Origin: Clostridia bacterium
GTDB lineage: Bacteria > Bacillota > Clostridia > Christensenellales > Aristaeellaceae
Assembly: GCA_017541205.1 (NCBI GenBank)
Contig: JAFXZO010000062.1
Span: 1-33,814 of the forward strand
DNA: 33,814 nt
Direction of reading: 5' to 3'
In this document: positions 22,803 to 30,361 of the stretch, piece after piece
Position numbering within the stretch: position 1 is the stretch's first letter
Layout: each line of letters starts with the position of its first letter
The notes under the pieces: generated by a model
The model's database searches: none
Seen by the model: the letters and a program-made list of their open reading frames with translations, nothing else
What the model was told of the DNA's origin: nothing
Translations under genes and position numbers: made by a program

Positions 22803-23354
22803 ATGAAGAGAAAAGGAACGTTAAGCGGAAAAACGCGGGAGGCGGGACGGAAAAACTGGAAGCGCCTGGGCTTTGCCGTGCCGGCCGCCGCCTGCCTTTT
22901 GCTGCTGTTCTATCTGCTTCCTTCCATTTTTTCAGGGGATCCGCACGTCCGGGTCCTCAGCGGCCTGGAATTCCGTATGCCCGACGGCTTTTCCCAGCGG
23001 TATTCGGACAGCCGCTATGCCGTCTGGGAATATACCGGGAAGGAGCGCAAGGCCGGAAGCCTGATCCTGGACGCGGACATCCGGGACGGAAAAGCGCGCA
23101 ATTTCAGCACCGTGGAAGCGGTGCTTTCGGAATGCGACTGGCTCCGGGACGCGGAAATCTACGTCAATCCCCAGGGCGTGCGCATGGTCCGGGGCTTCGC
23201 GGAATATACGGGCAGCACCGAGCGGCGGTATTACATCGAAAGCGCGGGCTCGGTGCTGCTGATGAGCATGCATGAGGATGAAAGGTATTACAGCCCGGAG
23301 GACTGCGAGACGCTCATGCTCGCGGTGGCGGAAGGCGTCCGCCGCGTGAAGTGA
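22803..23354 (+). CDS. Membrane-anchored protein of unknown function
   Basis: The 183-residue product has a basic N-terminus (about 22 residues), one membrane span (about 23-42, ending LLPSIF) and an exported domain of about 140 residues. The domain opens LSGLEFRMPDGFSQRYSDS, the same kind of opening (short strand, 'PDGF/GW', then Tyr/Ser) as the small secreted domains elsewhere in this window. A PsbP/DUF1795-like fold is possible. There is no cleavage site, so it should stay anchored. AGGAGGAAG precedes ATG 22803. It follows the MATE gene and converges on the MerR gene with five bases between the stops. Confidence 0.65.
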   Translation: MKRKGTLSGKTREAGRKNWKRLGFAVPAAACLLLLFYLLPSIFSGDPHVRVLSGLEFRMPDGFSQRYSDSRYAVWEYTGKERKAGSLILDADIRDGKARNFSTVEAVLSECDWLRDAEIYVNPQGVRMVRGFAEYTGSTERRYYIESAGSVLLMSMHEDERYYSPEDCETLMLAVAEGVRRVK

Positions 23355-23359
23355 AGGCG

Positions 23360-23788
23360 TTATTGGCGGTAATACGCGCTCAGGATGTCCGTCACCGCGT
23401 CCTCCGCGCCGGAGAGGATCACCCGCCACAGCTGCCCCGCGCTGAAAAACCGGAATTCGATATCCTGCCCGCGTTTGGTGATCTCCTCGCAGAAAAACGA
23501 GGAAATGTCTTTTGCTTCCTCCGCCGAGACCGGGAAATCCAGGATCGTGCAGATGCGGTTGGCTTTCTTGTAGGTATCGCCCAGAAAATCATAGATCAGG
23601 GCGTTCCGCTTGGCGGAGGACGCCTGCCGGACGGCGGGCCGGTCCAGGAAGGCGCTTAAGTCTTCTTCCGTAAAGCACCAGTTTCCATCGATTTTTTCTC
23701 CCTGCAGGATGCCCATTTTCAGATAACTGCGGAGCGTACGGGTGGTCAGCCCGGAAATCATCGCGACCTGGTTCAGATTGTAAGCCAT
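23360..23788 (-). CDS. MerR-type transcriptional regulator
   Basis: The 142-residue protein opens with a MerR-like helix-turn-helix: LNQVAMISGLTTRTLRSYL (residues 5-23) and then the wing IDGNWCFTEEDLSAFLD. The remaining 90 residues form a small C-terminal domain with Cys83 in NRICTIL and Cys99 in SFFCEEI, of unknown ligand. The usual MerR dimerisation coiled coil is short or missing. AAGGTTAGGAT precedes ATG 23788. Its promoter has the -10 inside an inverted repeat, which suggests autoregulation. The neighbouring MATE/anchored-protein genes converge on it and the beta-helix enzyme is read away, so its target is unclear. Confidence 0.8.
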   Translation of the reverse strand: MAYNLNQVAMISGLTTRTLRSYLKMGILQGEKIDGNWCFTEEDLSAFLDRPAVRQASSAKRNALIYDFLGDTYKKANRICTILDFPVSAEEAKDISSFFCEEITKRGQDIEFRFFSAGQLWRVILSGAEDAVTDILSAYYRQ

Positions 23789-23834
23789 ATCCTAACCTTC
23801 TTTCTAAAGATCATTTTGGAGAACCGTTCCCACA

Positions 23835-23869
23835 GCCCCCATTATAGGGGCGGGCGGAACCGAAAGCAA
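23835..23869 (-). promoter_or_regulatory. Promoter of the MerR gene with overlapping palindrome
   Basis: On the minus strand TTGCTT (23869-23864), 17 bases, TATAAT (23846-23841). GCCCC (23835-23839) and GGGGC (23847-23851) bracket the -10, a possible operator for autorepression. Confidence 0.7.
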
Positions 23870-23879
23870 GATGAAAACA

Positions 23880-23916
23880 GGCGCCGTTTTCACCCCATGA
23901 GAGATGAAACGGCGCC
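23880..23916 (-). terminator. Terminator of the beta-helix gene
   Basis: GGCGCCGTTTTCA (23880-23892) and TGAAACGGCGCC (23905-23916) form a long stem about 20 bases after the gene stop. On the minus strand TGTTTTCATC follows, a modest U-tract. On the plus strand CCGTTTTCC follows. Confidence 0.75.
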
Positions 23917-23935
23917 CCGTTTTCCTATTTGTTTT

Positions 23936-25852
23936 TTACAGCAGCGCATTGTACGGCCCGGGGAACACAGGGCCTTCGGGATGCGGCGCGCCGGAAGCGT
24001 CGCAGGAAACCAGGGGATCGGGCGCGACGGGCCGGATCGACGCGGGAGAGAGGATGAGCTTTAAGCGCTTCATTTGGCTGGGCAGGGCGAAGGGAGCTTC
24101 CTCGCAGGGGATCAAGACATAGCGGCCGTCCCTTTCCTCCATGCTGAGCCAGGCGTTCTGTCCGTCCAGGTCAAAGCCGTAAAACTCCTGCCAGGCGGGC
24201 AGGTTCAGGCAGTTTTCGGGCTCCGGGTACATGACCCTCAGGTATCCGCCCCGCATTTTCACGTACAGGTTGCCTTCCGCCCGGTTATCGGCGGTGGGGA
24301 AGCAGATCGCCGCCTCGCCGCAGTCATAGAAAATATTGTTGGCAATGACCGCTTTGCGGGAGGTGCCGCCCCGGTCCATTCCGGAAAAGCGGAAGGAGAC
24401 GGGCTTGGCGTAGTATCCGCCGTAGCGGCAGCGGCCGATCAGGTTATGCGCGATATGCAGCCGATCCGTGCCCTCGCCATAGATGGCGTAGCCGTTCACT
24501 GTGTCGTTTTCCCGCAGCTTGTACCAGCCGGAGGAGCCGGGCTCCGCGGGGATCTTCGCCGGATCGAAGCGGCCCTCCACATTCCAGATCACGTTGTTGT
24601 CGATCAGGTTCACCCCGTCGCGGGTGCACTCGATGAAGATGGCCTCCCTTTGCTCGATGCCGTTCAAGAACAGGTTGCCGGTGATGCGGTTGTTTTCGTT
24701 GCCGCAGTCCAGCCACAGGTGATCCGCGCGCAGGGTATTCCTAAAAACGTTGCGGCGGATCAGGCCGTTCACGCTGTTATGCAGCTTGATGGCCCCGGCT
24801 TCCCATGAAAGCTCCATTTTCTGCCAGCCCGTGCCCTCGATCACGTTGTCCTCGATCAGCATTTCCTCGGCGAACAGCCCCGCGACGCCGCACACCCCGG
24901 CGTCCCGGATCGTGCAGCCCCGGATCACCGAATGGCCGATGATCTGCCCGGGCGTATGCTCGTGATGCCAGCATTCGTTGCCCACGTCGATCGCCACGCC
25001 GTTGCTCCAGTTCACCTCGCAGTTTTCGATCACCCAGTGATGCCCGCGATAGGCGGAAATGGCTCCGCGCTGGGGCACCGGCGCGCCGGTGGCCGCGTGC
25101 TCGCAGACAAAGCCCTTCACTTTGATATAGGAAAGGAAGGGCTCCTCCGGCGCGAAGCACTGCTCCCGCACCGTGATTTCGATTCGGTGCGCGCCGGGGT
25201 CTTCATCGCCCGGCAGGCGGAAATGCACGGTCTGGCCGTTGTGCTCCACCCAGTACGCGCCTTCGCTGTCCGCCAGAAGGTTATACAGCGGCACCTGCTT
25301 TAAGGGCCTGCCGTCGCAGAAGACGCAGCCGCGGCGATTCAAATAGGGCGTCATATCGGTTTTGTCGTATTCGATGAACAGGCGGTCATGCAGGATATTC
25401 ACCGCGCAGAAGGGATTGTAGCCCCTAAACATGTCGGGGGACAGCCGGTGCGCCCAGATCCGCACACGGGAAAGATCCTTCCGGGGGCCGAAGCCCTGCA
25501 TGCGCCAGCCGGTGCTTAAAGCAAAATCCGTGATCTGCTCGGACGCGCGGATCACCACGGGCCCGTCGCCATAGGCTTCATAGCGGATCATGTCTTCCGG
25601 CCCCTTCCCGCCGCGGCGCGGATGCACGCACTCCCGGTACAGCCCGGCGTGTACCCGCACCAGCGTGCCGGGCCGGGCCAGATCAGCCGCGCGCTGGATG
25701 GTTCGGAAGGGGTGCGCGGCGCTCCCGTCATTGCTGTCGGAAGCGAGGGGGTTTTCCCCGTCCACATAGAGGGTTTCTTTGATCGGCGTTTCCTTCTCCC
25801 AGAAGGCAAACGCGTTCCCGTCGGGCAGGATGGCGGATAAATCGGGCTTCAT
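23936..25852 (-). CDS. GH120-like right-handed beta-helix glycosidase, probable intracellular beta-xylosidase
   Basis: The 638-residue protein starts with a DUF1565-like segment (LYVDGENP, NDGSAAHPFRTIQRAA, VHAGLYRE at residues 28-73) and continues with parallel beta-helix turns. It matches what I know of GH120 beta-xylosidase (XylC of Thermoanaerobacterium): equal length, no signal peptide, YIKVKGF then HAAT (242-254), AGAIKLH (352-358). The putative nucleophile Asp382 in HLWLD and acid/base Glu408 in AIFIE correspond to Asp382 and Glu405 of XylC. It would cleave xylo-oligosaccharides in the cytosol. AAAGGAAG sets the start at 25852; the frame is open upstream but not translated in my view. 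Other beta-helix sugar enzymes cannot be excluded. Confidence 0.68.
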   Translation of the reverse strand: MKPDLSAILPDGNAFAFWEKETPIKETLYVDGENPLASDSNDGSAAHPFRTIQRAADLARPGTLVRVHAGLYRECVHPRRGGKGPEDMIRYEAYGDGPVVIRASEQITDFALSTGWRMQGFGPRKDLSRVRIWAHRLSPDMFRGYNPFCAVNILHDRLFIEYDKTDMTPYLNRRGCVFCDGRPLKQVPLYNLLADSEGAYWVEHNGQTVHFRLPGDEDPGAHRIEITVREQCFAPEEPFLSYIKVKGFVCEHAATGAPVPQRGAISAYRGHHWVIENCEVNWSNGVAIDVGNECWHHEHTPGQIIGHSVIRGCTIRDAGVCGVAGLFAEEMLIEDNVIEGTGWQKMELSWEAGAIKLHNSVNGLIRRNVFRNTLRADHLWLDCGNENNRITGNLFLNGIEQREAIFIECTRDGVNLIDNNVIWNVEGRFDPAKIPAEPGSSGWYKLRENDTVNGYAIYGEGTDRLHIAHNLIGRCRYGGYYAKPVSFRFSGMDRGGTSRKAVIANNIFYDCGEAAICFPTADNRAEGNLYVKMRGGYLRVMYPEPENCLNLPAWQEFYGFDLDGQNAWLSMEERDGRYVLIPCEEAPFALPSQMKRLKLILSPASIRPVAPDPLVSCDASGAPHPEGPVFPGPYNALL

Positions 25853-25914
25853 GGCGTAACTTCCTTTCCAAATTCGTACGGCTGTGTTTTGCGTATCAGG
25901 ATGCGGCTGTACGC

Positions 25915-25943
25915 AGTATAGCATGAAAATGTCCGCCGCGGAA
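25915..25943 (-). promoter_or_regulatory. Extended -10 promoter of the beta-helix gene
   Basis: On the minus strand TTCCGC (25943-25938), 17 bases, TGC-TATACT with TATACT at 25920-25915. Confidence 0.55.
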
Positions 25944-25970
25944 CCGGGCGGGACGGAAAAATAAAAATTC

Positions 25971-25999
25971 TTCCGGAATCCGCCGTTTCGTGGTATAGT
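25971..25999 (+). promoter_or_regulatory. Extended -10 promoter of luxS
   Basis: TTCCGG (25971-25976), 17 bases, TATAGT (25994-25999) preceded by TG at 25991-25992. It implies an mRNA leader of about 185 bases before luxS. Confidence 0.55.
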
Positions 26000-26004
26000 G
26001 ATAG

Positions 26005-26175
26005 GGAGCATGAGAAACGAGGGGATGGCATGTGCGTTGGCCCGCTCAACGCGACCGCCGATCCCCGCGCGCTGGGCGGCCGTCCTTTGGCGGCCGCGGC
26101 GAGCGAACGCAATTGGAAAAGCGGCGAAACAGATCAATGGATTCGGCGCGTCAAACCCATGTTTACAGCGCCAAG
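26005..26175 (+). promoter_or_regulatory. Long structured mRNA leader of luxS
   Basis: GGGGAT (26021-26026) pairs with ATCCCC (26061-26066) and encloses GCGTTG/CAACGC (26034-26039 and 26047-26052). A separate 7-bp stem GCGGCCG/CGGCCGC (26076-26082 and 26091-26097) follows. No terminator U-tract is present, so regulation at translation would be more likely than attenuation. It does not match the SAM or SAH riboswitch consensus as I know them. Confidence 0.4.
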
Positions 26176-26190
26176 AAGGAGGAATGCGCA

Positions 26191-26715
26191 ATGGACCTGA
26201 TCCCGAGCTTTTCTGTGGACCACACAAGGATCGTCCCCGGCATCTTTGAAAGCCGGGTGGATACCCTTGGAGAAGAACTGGTGACCACCTTCGACGTGCG
26301 CCTGAAGAAACCGAACGCGGAACCGGCGATCGACCCGGCCGCCATGCACACGATGGAGCATATCGTCGCCACGTACCTGAGGAACCATCCTAAATGGAAG
26401 GATAAGCTCATTTACTGGGGGCCAATGGGCTGCTTGACGGGCTTTTACATCATCGTCAAGGGCCGCCCCGCCGCCCGCGATATGTACCCGATCATCCTGG
26501 ATTCGTTTCGGTACGTGAGCGAATTTGAGGGAGAGGTGCCCGGCGCGACAGCGGAAAACTGCGGCAAATACCTGATGCACGACCTTCCGATGGCCAAGTG
26601 GGAGGCCAAAAGATATGTGGAATACCTGACGCGCGCGAAAGAAGAAAACATCTTTGAATATCCCAAAACGGAAAGGCTGACCCTCGAAGACGGCCAGGCG
26701 TTCTTTGATTCCTGA
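26191..26715 (+). CDS. luxS: S-ribosylhomocysteine lyase LuxS
   Basis: The 174-residue protein has the metal site His53, His57 (HTMEH) and Cys124 (ENCGKYLMHDL), the catalytic Glu56 and the catalytic Cys81 in GPMGCLTGFY. It cleaves S-ribosylhomocysteine to homocysteine and DPD, the precursor of autoinducer 2, as part of the activated-methyl cycle. It is about 15 residues longer than the usual 157 through a C-terminal tail after YLTRAKEE. The frame is open to 26032, but AAGGAGG (26176-26182) and family start (MDLIPSFSVDHT) place it at 26191. It stands alone and faces the MutS2-like gene tail to tail. I see no pfs gene beside it. Confidence 0.97.
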   Translation: MDLIPSFSVDHTRIVPGIFESRVDTLGEELVTTFDVRLKKPNAEPAIDPAAMHTMEHIVATYLRNHPKWKDKLIYWGPMGCLTGFYIIVKGRPAARDMYPIILDSFRYVSEFEGEVPGATAENCGKYLMHDLPMAKWEAKRYVEYLTRAKEENIFEYPKTERLTLEDGQAFFDS

Positions 26716-26736
26716 CGAAGGCGTTGCGCGGACGCT

Positions 26737-28662
26737 TTATTCCTTCCCGTTCCCGCCGTCCGTTTTCCCTTCTTTGAGGACGGCCACGGCATTGGGATCA
26801 TATTTGCGCGCCATGGTGTGCGCGGCCTTGCGGTTGGCCACGGTATCAAAAACAATGGAAAAATCGTAATCCGGCGGGTAGAGCTGGGCGGCGGGCACCA
26901 GAAGCCTCAAGCGGTTATGGCGCACCGTCATTTTTTGCCCCTGGAACTGGATGATCACATTGCCCTCGTCGTCCGCCGGCTGATACACGATCGCCGTCTT
27001 CTTATGGGGAAGCAGCATCACGCTGTCGCCCATCGTGAAACGCTCAAACTGGGCTTCAGGCGCTGTGTGCAGGCGCGTCAGGCGGCTTGCGGGAATGCGG
27101 GCGCAGGGGCGCTTCCCGGGTCCTTTGGGCGCGCCCGGCCCCTGCTGCGCGACCTGCTTCGCCCGCGAAAGGATGCCATCCTCCATGCCGAGGCGGCGGG
27201 CGATCTCAATGGCGCAGCTTTCGCCGCTCACGCCCATTTCGAGCCTGTACAGCGGCAGGAGCGACACCCAGTCAAAGGCCATGCGCGCGGAGATCACGCG
27301 CTCCGTCTGCTCCGCCCATTGCTTGATCTGCGGATCGTGCGTGGTCACGAGGAAAAAGCAGCCGCGCCGGAGCAATTCCTCCAGGATCGCCGCGGCCAGG
27401 CCGGAGCCTTCCGCCGGGTCCGTTCCGCTGCCCAGCTCATCGAGCAGCACCAGGCTGTCCCGGCTGCATTCGCGCAGGATGCGGATCACGTTGGTGATAT
27501 GGCCGGAAAAGGTGGACAGATTCTGGCTGATGCTCTGGCTGTCGCCGATATCGCACAGGACCGCGTCCATCATGCCGATCACGGTGCCCTCCCCGCAGGG
27601 GATATGCAGCCCGCTTTGCGCCATCAGCGTGAGCAGGCCGACGGTTTTCAGGCATACCGTTTTGCCGCCGGTATTCGGCCCGGTCACGGCGATGCCCGTA
27701 TCCGGCAGCGCCAATTCGAGGTTCAGCGGCACGCAGGCGTTTCGGTCCAGCAGGGGATGCCGGGCTTCGACCAAACGGATCCGCCGCTCCGCGCTGATCT
27801 CAACCGGCCTGGCGTCCATTTCCGCGCTCAGCTTGGCGCGGGCAAAGAGCGCGTCCAGATCGATCATCGCGCTGATCGCCTCTCTCAGCGGCTCTTCCTC
27901 GGACGCGACCCGGTCGCTGAGCGTCCAGAGGATGCGGCGCTCCTCGGTGTCGATGTCTATCAGAAGCGTTTCCAGGGTCTGCCGAAGCGTCTGTACGGCC
28001 GTGGGCTCCATGAACACGGTATTCCCCTTGGCGGAGGAATCCACCGCGCGGCCGGGAAACACGCTCTGATACTTTTTCTGCACGGGCACCACGTATACGC
28101 CGCCGCGCTGGGTGATATAGTTGTCCGCCAATTCCTGCTTATGGCGGGATAAAACCTGGTTGAGCTTTTCGCGGATCTCCTGTTCGCTGCGTTCACGCTG
28201 GCGGCGCAGGCTGCGCAGCGCGGGCGAAGCGTCGTCCAAAATGACGTCCTCGCGGATGGAGCGGTCGATCTCCTCCTCGAGCGCGCACAAGTCAGGCAAT
28301 TGCGTATGCCAGGACGCGATGCCGGCGTTAAAGCTCCGCGCGCCCTCCAGATATCGGCGCATACGGCGCACCGTCACGCAAAAACGCGCGGTCTGGCTCA
28401 ATTGCGCGGGAAGAAGCATGCTGCCCCGGGCAGCCTGCGTCAGGCCGCTTTCCGTCGCGTCCGTTTCCGCCAGCGGCGGAAGCCCCGCGTTTTCAAGCAC
28501 ATACCGCGCGGCGGTCGTTTCCTCCATGCGCGCCTTGCAAAGCCCTTCATTCAGGATCGGCGCGGTTTCAGAAAGCTTTTGACGCGCCGCGCGCGAAACG
28601 GCGTGATTTTGCAGCTTATCAAGGATGATATGGAATTCAAGCGTCTGCATATCCTGTGTCAT
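26737..28662 (-). CDS. MutS2-like ATPase lacking the Smr nuclease domain
   Basis: The 641-residue protein has the MutS core of MutS2. It starts MQTLEFHIILDKL, has a long helical clamp (about 130-270) and the ATPase with Walker A GPNTGGKT (328-335), LSTFSGHI, and Walker B SLVLLDELGSGTDP (403-416). Full MutS2 (about 790 aa) ends in a Smr endonuclease domain. Here the sequence ends after a KOW-like segment and a short tail (DYDFSIVFDTVANRKAAHTM), with no Smr HGKG or DLRG motifs. It may act in recombination control or ribosome rescue as an ATPase without cleavage. AGAGGGAT supports ATG 28662. It could be a natural subfamily rather than a truncation, since the tail is ordered and the stop is clean. 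Confidence 0.85.
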   Translation of the reverse strand: MTQDMQTLEFHIILDKLQNHAVSRAARQKLSETAPILNEGLCKARMEETTAARYVLENAGLPPLAETDATESGLTQAARGSMLLPAQLSQTARFCVTVRRMRRYLEGARSFNAGIASWHTQLPDLCALEEEIDRSIREDVILDDASPALRSLRRQRERSEQEIREKLNQVLSRHKQELADNYITQRGGVYVVPVQKKYQSVFPGRAVDSSAKGNTVFMEPTAVQTLRQTLETLLIDIDTEERRILWTLSDRVASEEEPLREAISAMIDLDALFARAKLSAEMDARPVEISAERRIRLVEARHPLLDRNACVPLNLELALPDTGIAVTGPNTGGKTVCLKTVGLLTLMAQSGLHIPCGEGTVIGMMDAVLCDIGDSQSISQNLSTFSGHITNVIRILRECSRDSLVLLDELGSGTDPAEGSGLAAAILEELLRRGCFFLVTTHDPQIKQWAEQTERVISARMAFDWVSLLPLYRLEMGVSGESCAIEIARRLGMEDGILSRAKQVAQQGPGAPKGPGKRPCARIPASRLTRLHTAPEAQFERFTMGDSVMLLPHKKTAIVYQPADDEGNVIIQFQGQKMTVRHNRLRLLVPAAQLYPPDYDFSIVFDTVANRKAAHTMARKYDPNAVAVLKEGKTDGGNGKE

Positions 28663-28945
28663 GGTATCGATCCCTCTTATATTTTTATTGACATGTATAA
28701 AGGATCGGGATATGCGGCAGGGAGGAAAACGCAATCAAAAAAGTGCCCGGCATCCGTCCGTACCGCGCCATGGCATCAGCAAACAAGCGGCCATGCCGCC
28801 GCTTCTTTCAATCAGCCATGTTCCCCGTTACAGAACCGATTCCAAACACTGCCTCCACTGGATTGCCCGCTTATGGCGGGATCACTGACGGGATCATGAT
28901 AGCACGCCCGAAAAGGAAAGTCAATCGTTTTCTTGCTGCAATCGT
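28663..28945. other. Intergenic gap with possible plus-strand promoter and hairpins
   Basis: No gene is visible. The plus strand has TTGACA (28688-28693), 17 bases, TATGCG (28711-28716), then hairpins AAGCGG/CCGCTT (28785-28804) and CCCGC/GCGGG (28866-28880). The nearest plus-strand gene is 3 kb away. On the minus strand TATACA (28697-28692) is a weak -10 for the MutS2-like gene. No terminator is evident after the symporter. Confidence 0.35.
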
Positions 28946-30361
28946 TTATTTGCCCGCTTTTTTTCGTTCTTTTCGCGAGGCGGACGCCCGATTGCCAAAG
29001 AGCCTGCTTCTGAACAGGATCACGTTCATCAGCGCGAAGAAACCCATCAGGATCAGCAGCGTCAGCCAGGGCCTGACAGGCGCCAGCGTGGCCAGCAGCA
29101 TCAGCGGGAAGCCGAACGCGATGGCGGGAAAATTCTGATACACCATATTATCCGAAGCGGGGGTCTTAAAATCGCCGTCGATTTCGCGAAGCAGCACGAT
29201 GCCGGTGCTGGCCGTTCCGGTGAGCATGCCGTACATCATCAGAAATTGCTCCTGCGCGTATTCGGGAAAGAGGGATTTCGCCACGAGAAGGTTGTATACA
29301 TACGTGATGGCAAGCCCTGTCACCCCCATGATGAGCAGGACGCCCGGATAGTTTCTCAGCTCGCTCACCCGGATCGCCGCGATGCCAGCCACCACCATCA
29401 GATCGAAAAAGAAATTGCTTGCGCGGGTCATCAGGAACGTGTTGATATGCTCCTTCCGAATGATCTTTTTCTTTTTCATCCAGTTCATCAGGAGCTTGAC
29501 CAGCGTGGCGGACAGGACGCCCAGCAGGAAATTGAACCCGAAGACCACCGATTTCATCCCGGGCAGCAAAAGGCCCAGGCCGTGCATCAGCAGATACGTC
29601 ACCAGATATGCGGTAAAGATCAGGGCGATCTGGATCGTCATTTTATCGATGCTTTCCTGCATGGGGATCTCATCGTAGGATTGGATCTCCTCGGAGCGCA
29701 GGGGCTTTTCCTGATGGTCGCTGATCTGGATGATCCCCTTCTTTTTGAGGATGTTCAGGTGGATCACGCCGCCGACGCTGGCGCTGAGAAAGCCCAGGGC
29801 AGCGATGGTGAGGCCGAAGCTTTTGCCGCCCTCAAAGCCGTATGTGTTTTCATAGATGCCGCCGTAGTTGAGGGCCTGGCCCGTGCCCTGCCCGTAACCG
29901 AAAGGCAGAAGGATGCCGGCGGCGGAAAAAAGATGGCCCGCGATCAAGGAAGCCACGAGGGAAATGGCCAGGCCGAAAACCGCCTGGAGCAGATAGGTGC
30001 CCACGGTGGTGACGCCGGTATTGAAGATTTCCTCGGCCCTTTTCTTCGTCAGCTTTCCCCGGGAAGGCTTGAACGCGGAAGCGATGAACCCCAGGGCAAG
30101 GCAATGGTAAGTGATCATTTCCAGCACGGCGGAGCCGTTGCCGCCGAAAAACTGCGTATCGAACATCGCCTGGCCGGTGATCCCCTTATAAACGCCTTCC
30201 GCGGCGAGAAGGAGGCCGCCGCCAAGCACGGAAATGGGGATCAGGGATTTTCTAAGGAACGGGATGGATTTGCGCAGAACGTTTGCCGCCAAAAGGCTCA
30301 CCAGCAGGATGGCCACCAGGTTCAGCCATCCCCAAACATTAAAGTCCCAGAAATTTTCCAT
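28946..30361 (-). CDS. ESS-type sodium/glutamate symporter-like protein
   Basis: The 471-residue protein has about eleven membrane spans. GYGQGTGQALNYGGIYE (about 175-191) resembles the substrate-site signature (GHGTAG) of GltS, and the second half has a matching ASDNMVYQNFPAIAFG region; IRVSELRNYPGVLL is another family-like segment. It should carry glutamate or a related acid with sodium across the cytoplasmic membrane. It is longer than E. coli GltS (about 400) because of a cytoplasmic loop near residues 215-240. AAAGGAGA precedes ATG 30361. The gene overlaps the acyltransferase stop by 23 bases, so the two are translated together. Specificity is unknown. Confidence 0.78.
   Translation of the reverse strand: MENFWDFNVWGWLNLVAILLVSLLAANVLRKSIPFLRKSLIPISVLGGGLLLAAEGVYKGITGQAMFDTQFFGGNGSAVLEMITYHCLALGFIASAFKPSRGKLTKKRAEEIFNTGVTTVGTYLLQAVFGLAISLVASLIAGHLFSAAGILLPFGYGQGTGQALNYGGIYENTYGFEGGKSFGLTIAALGFLSASVGGVIHLNILKKKGIIQISDHQEKPLRSEEIQSYDEIPMQESIDKMTIQIALIFTAYLVTYLLMHGLGLLLPGMKSVVFGFNFLLGVLSATLVKLLMNWMKKKKIIRKEHINTFLMTRASNFFFDLMVVAGIAAIRVSELRNYPGVLLIMGVTGLAITYVYNLLVAKSLFPEYAQEQFLMMYGMLTGTASTGIVLLREIDGDFKTPASDNMVYQNFPAIAFGFPLMLLATLAPVRPWLTLLILMGFFALMNVILFRSRLFGNRASASRKERKKAGK

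Noticed and set aside
28756-28780. GTACCGCG on the plus strand, part of the T-box signature
   Set aside because: The rest of the T-box consensus (AGGGTGG, stem I, specifier loop) is missing and no plus-strand gene lies downstream.
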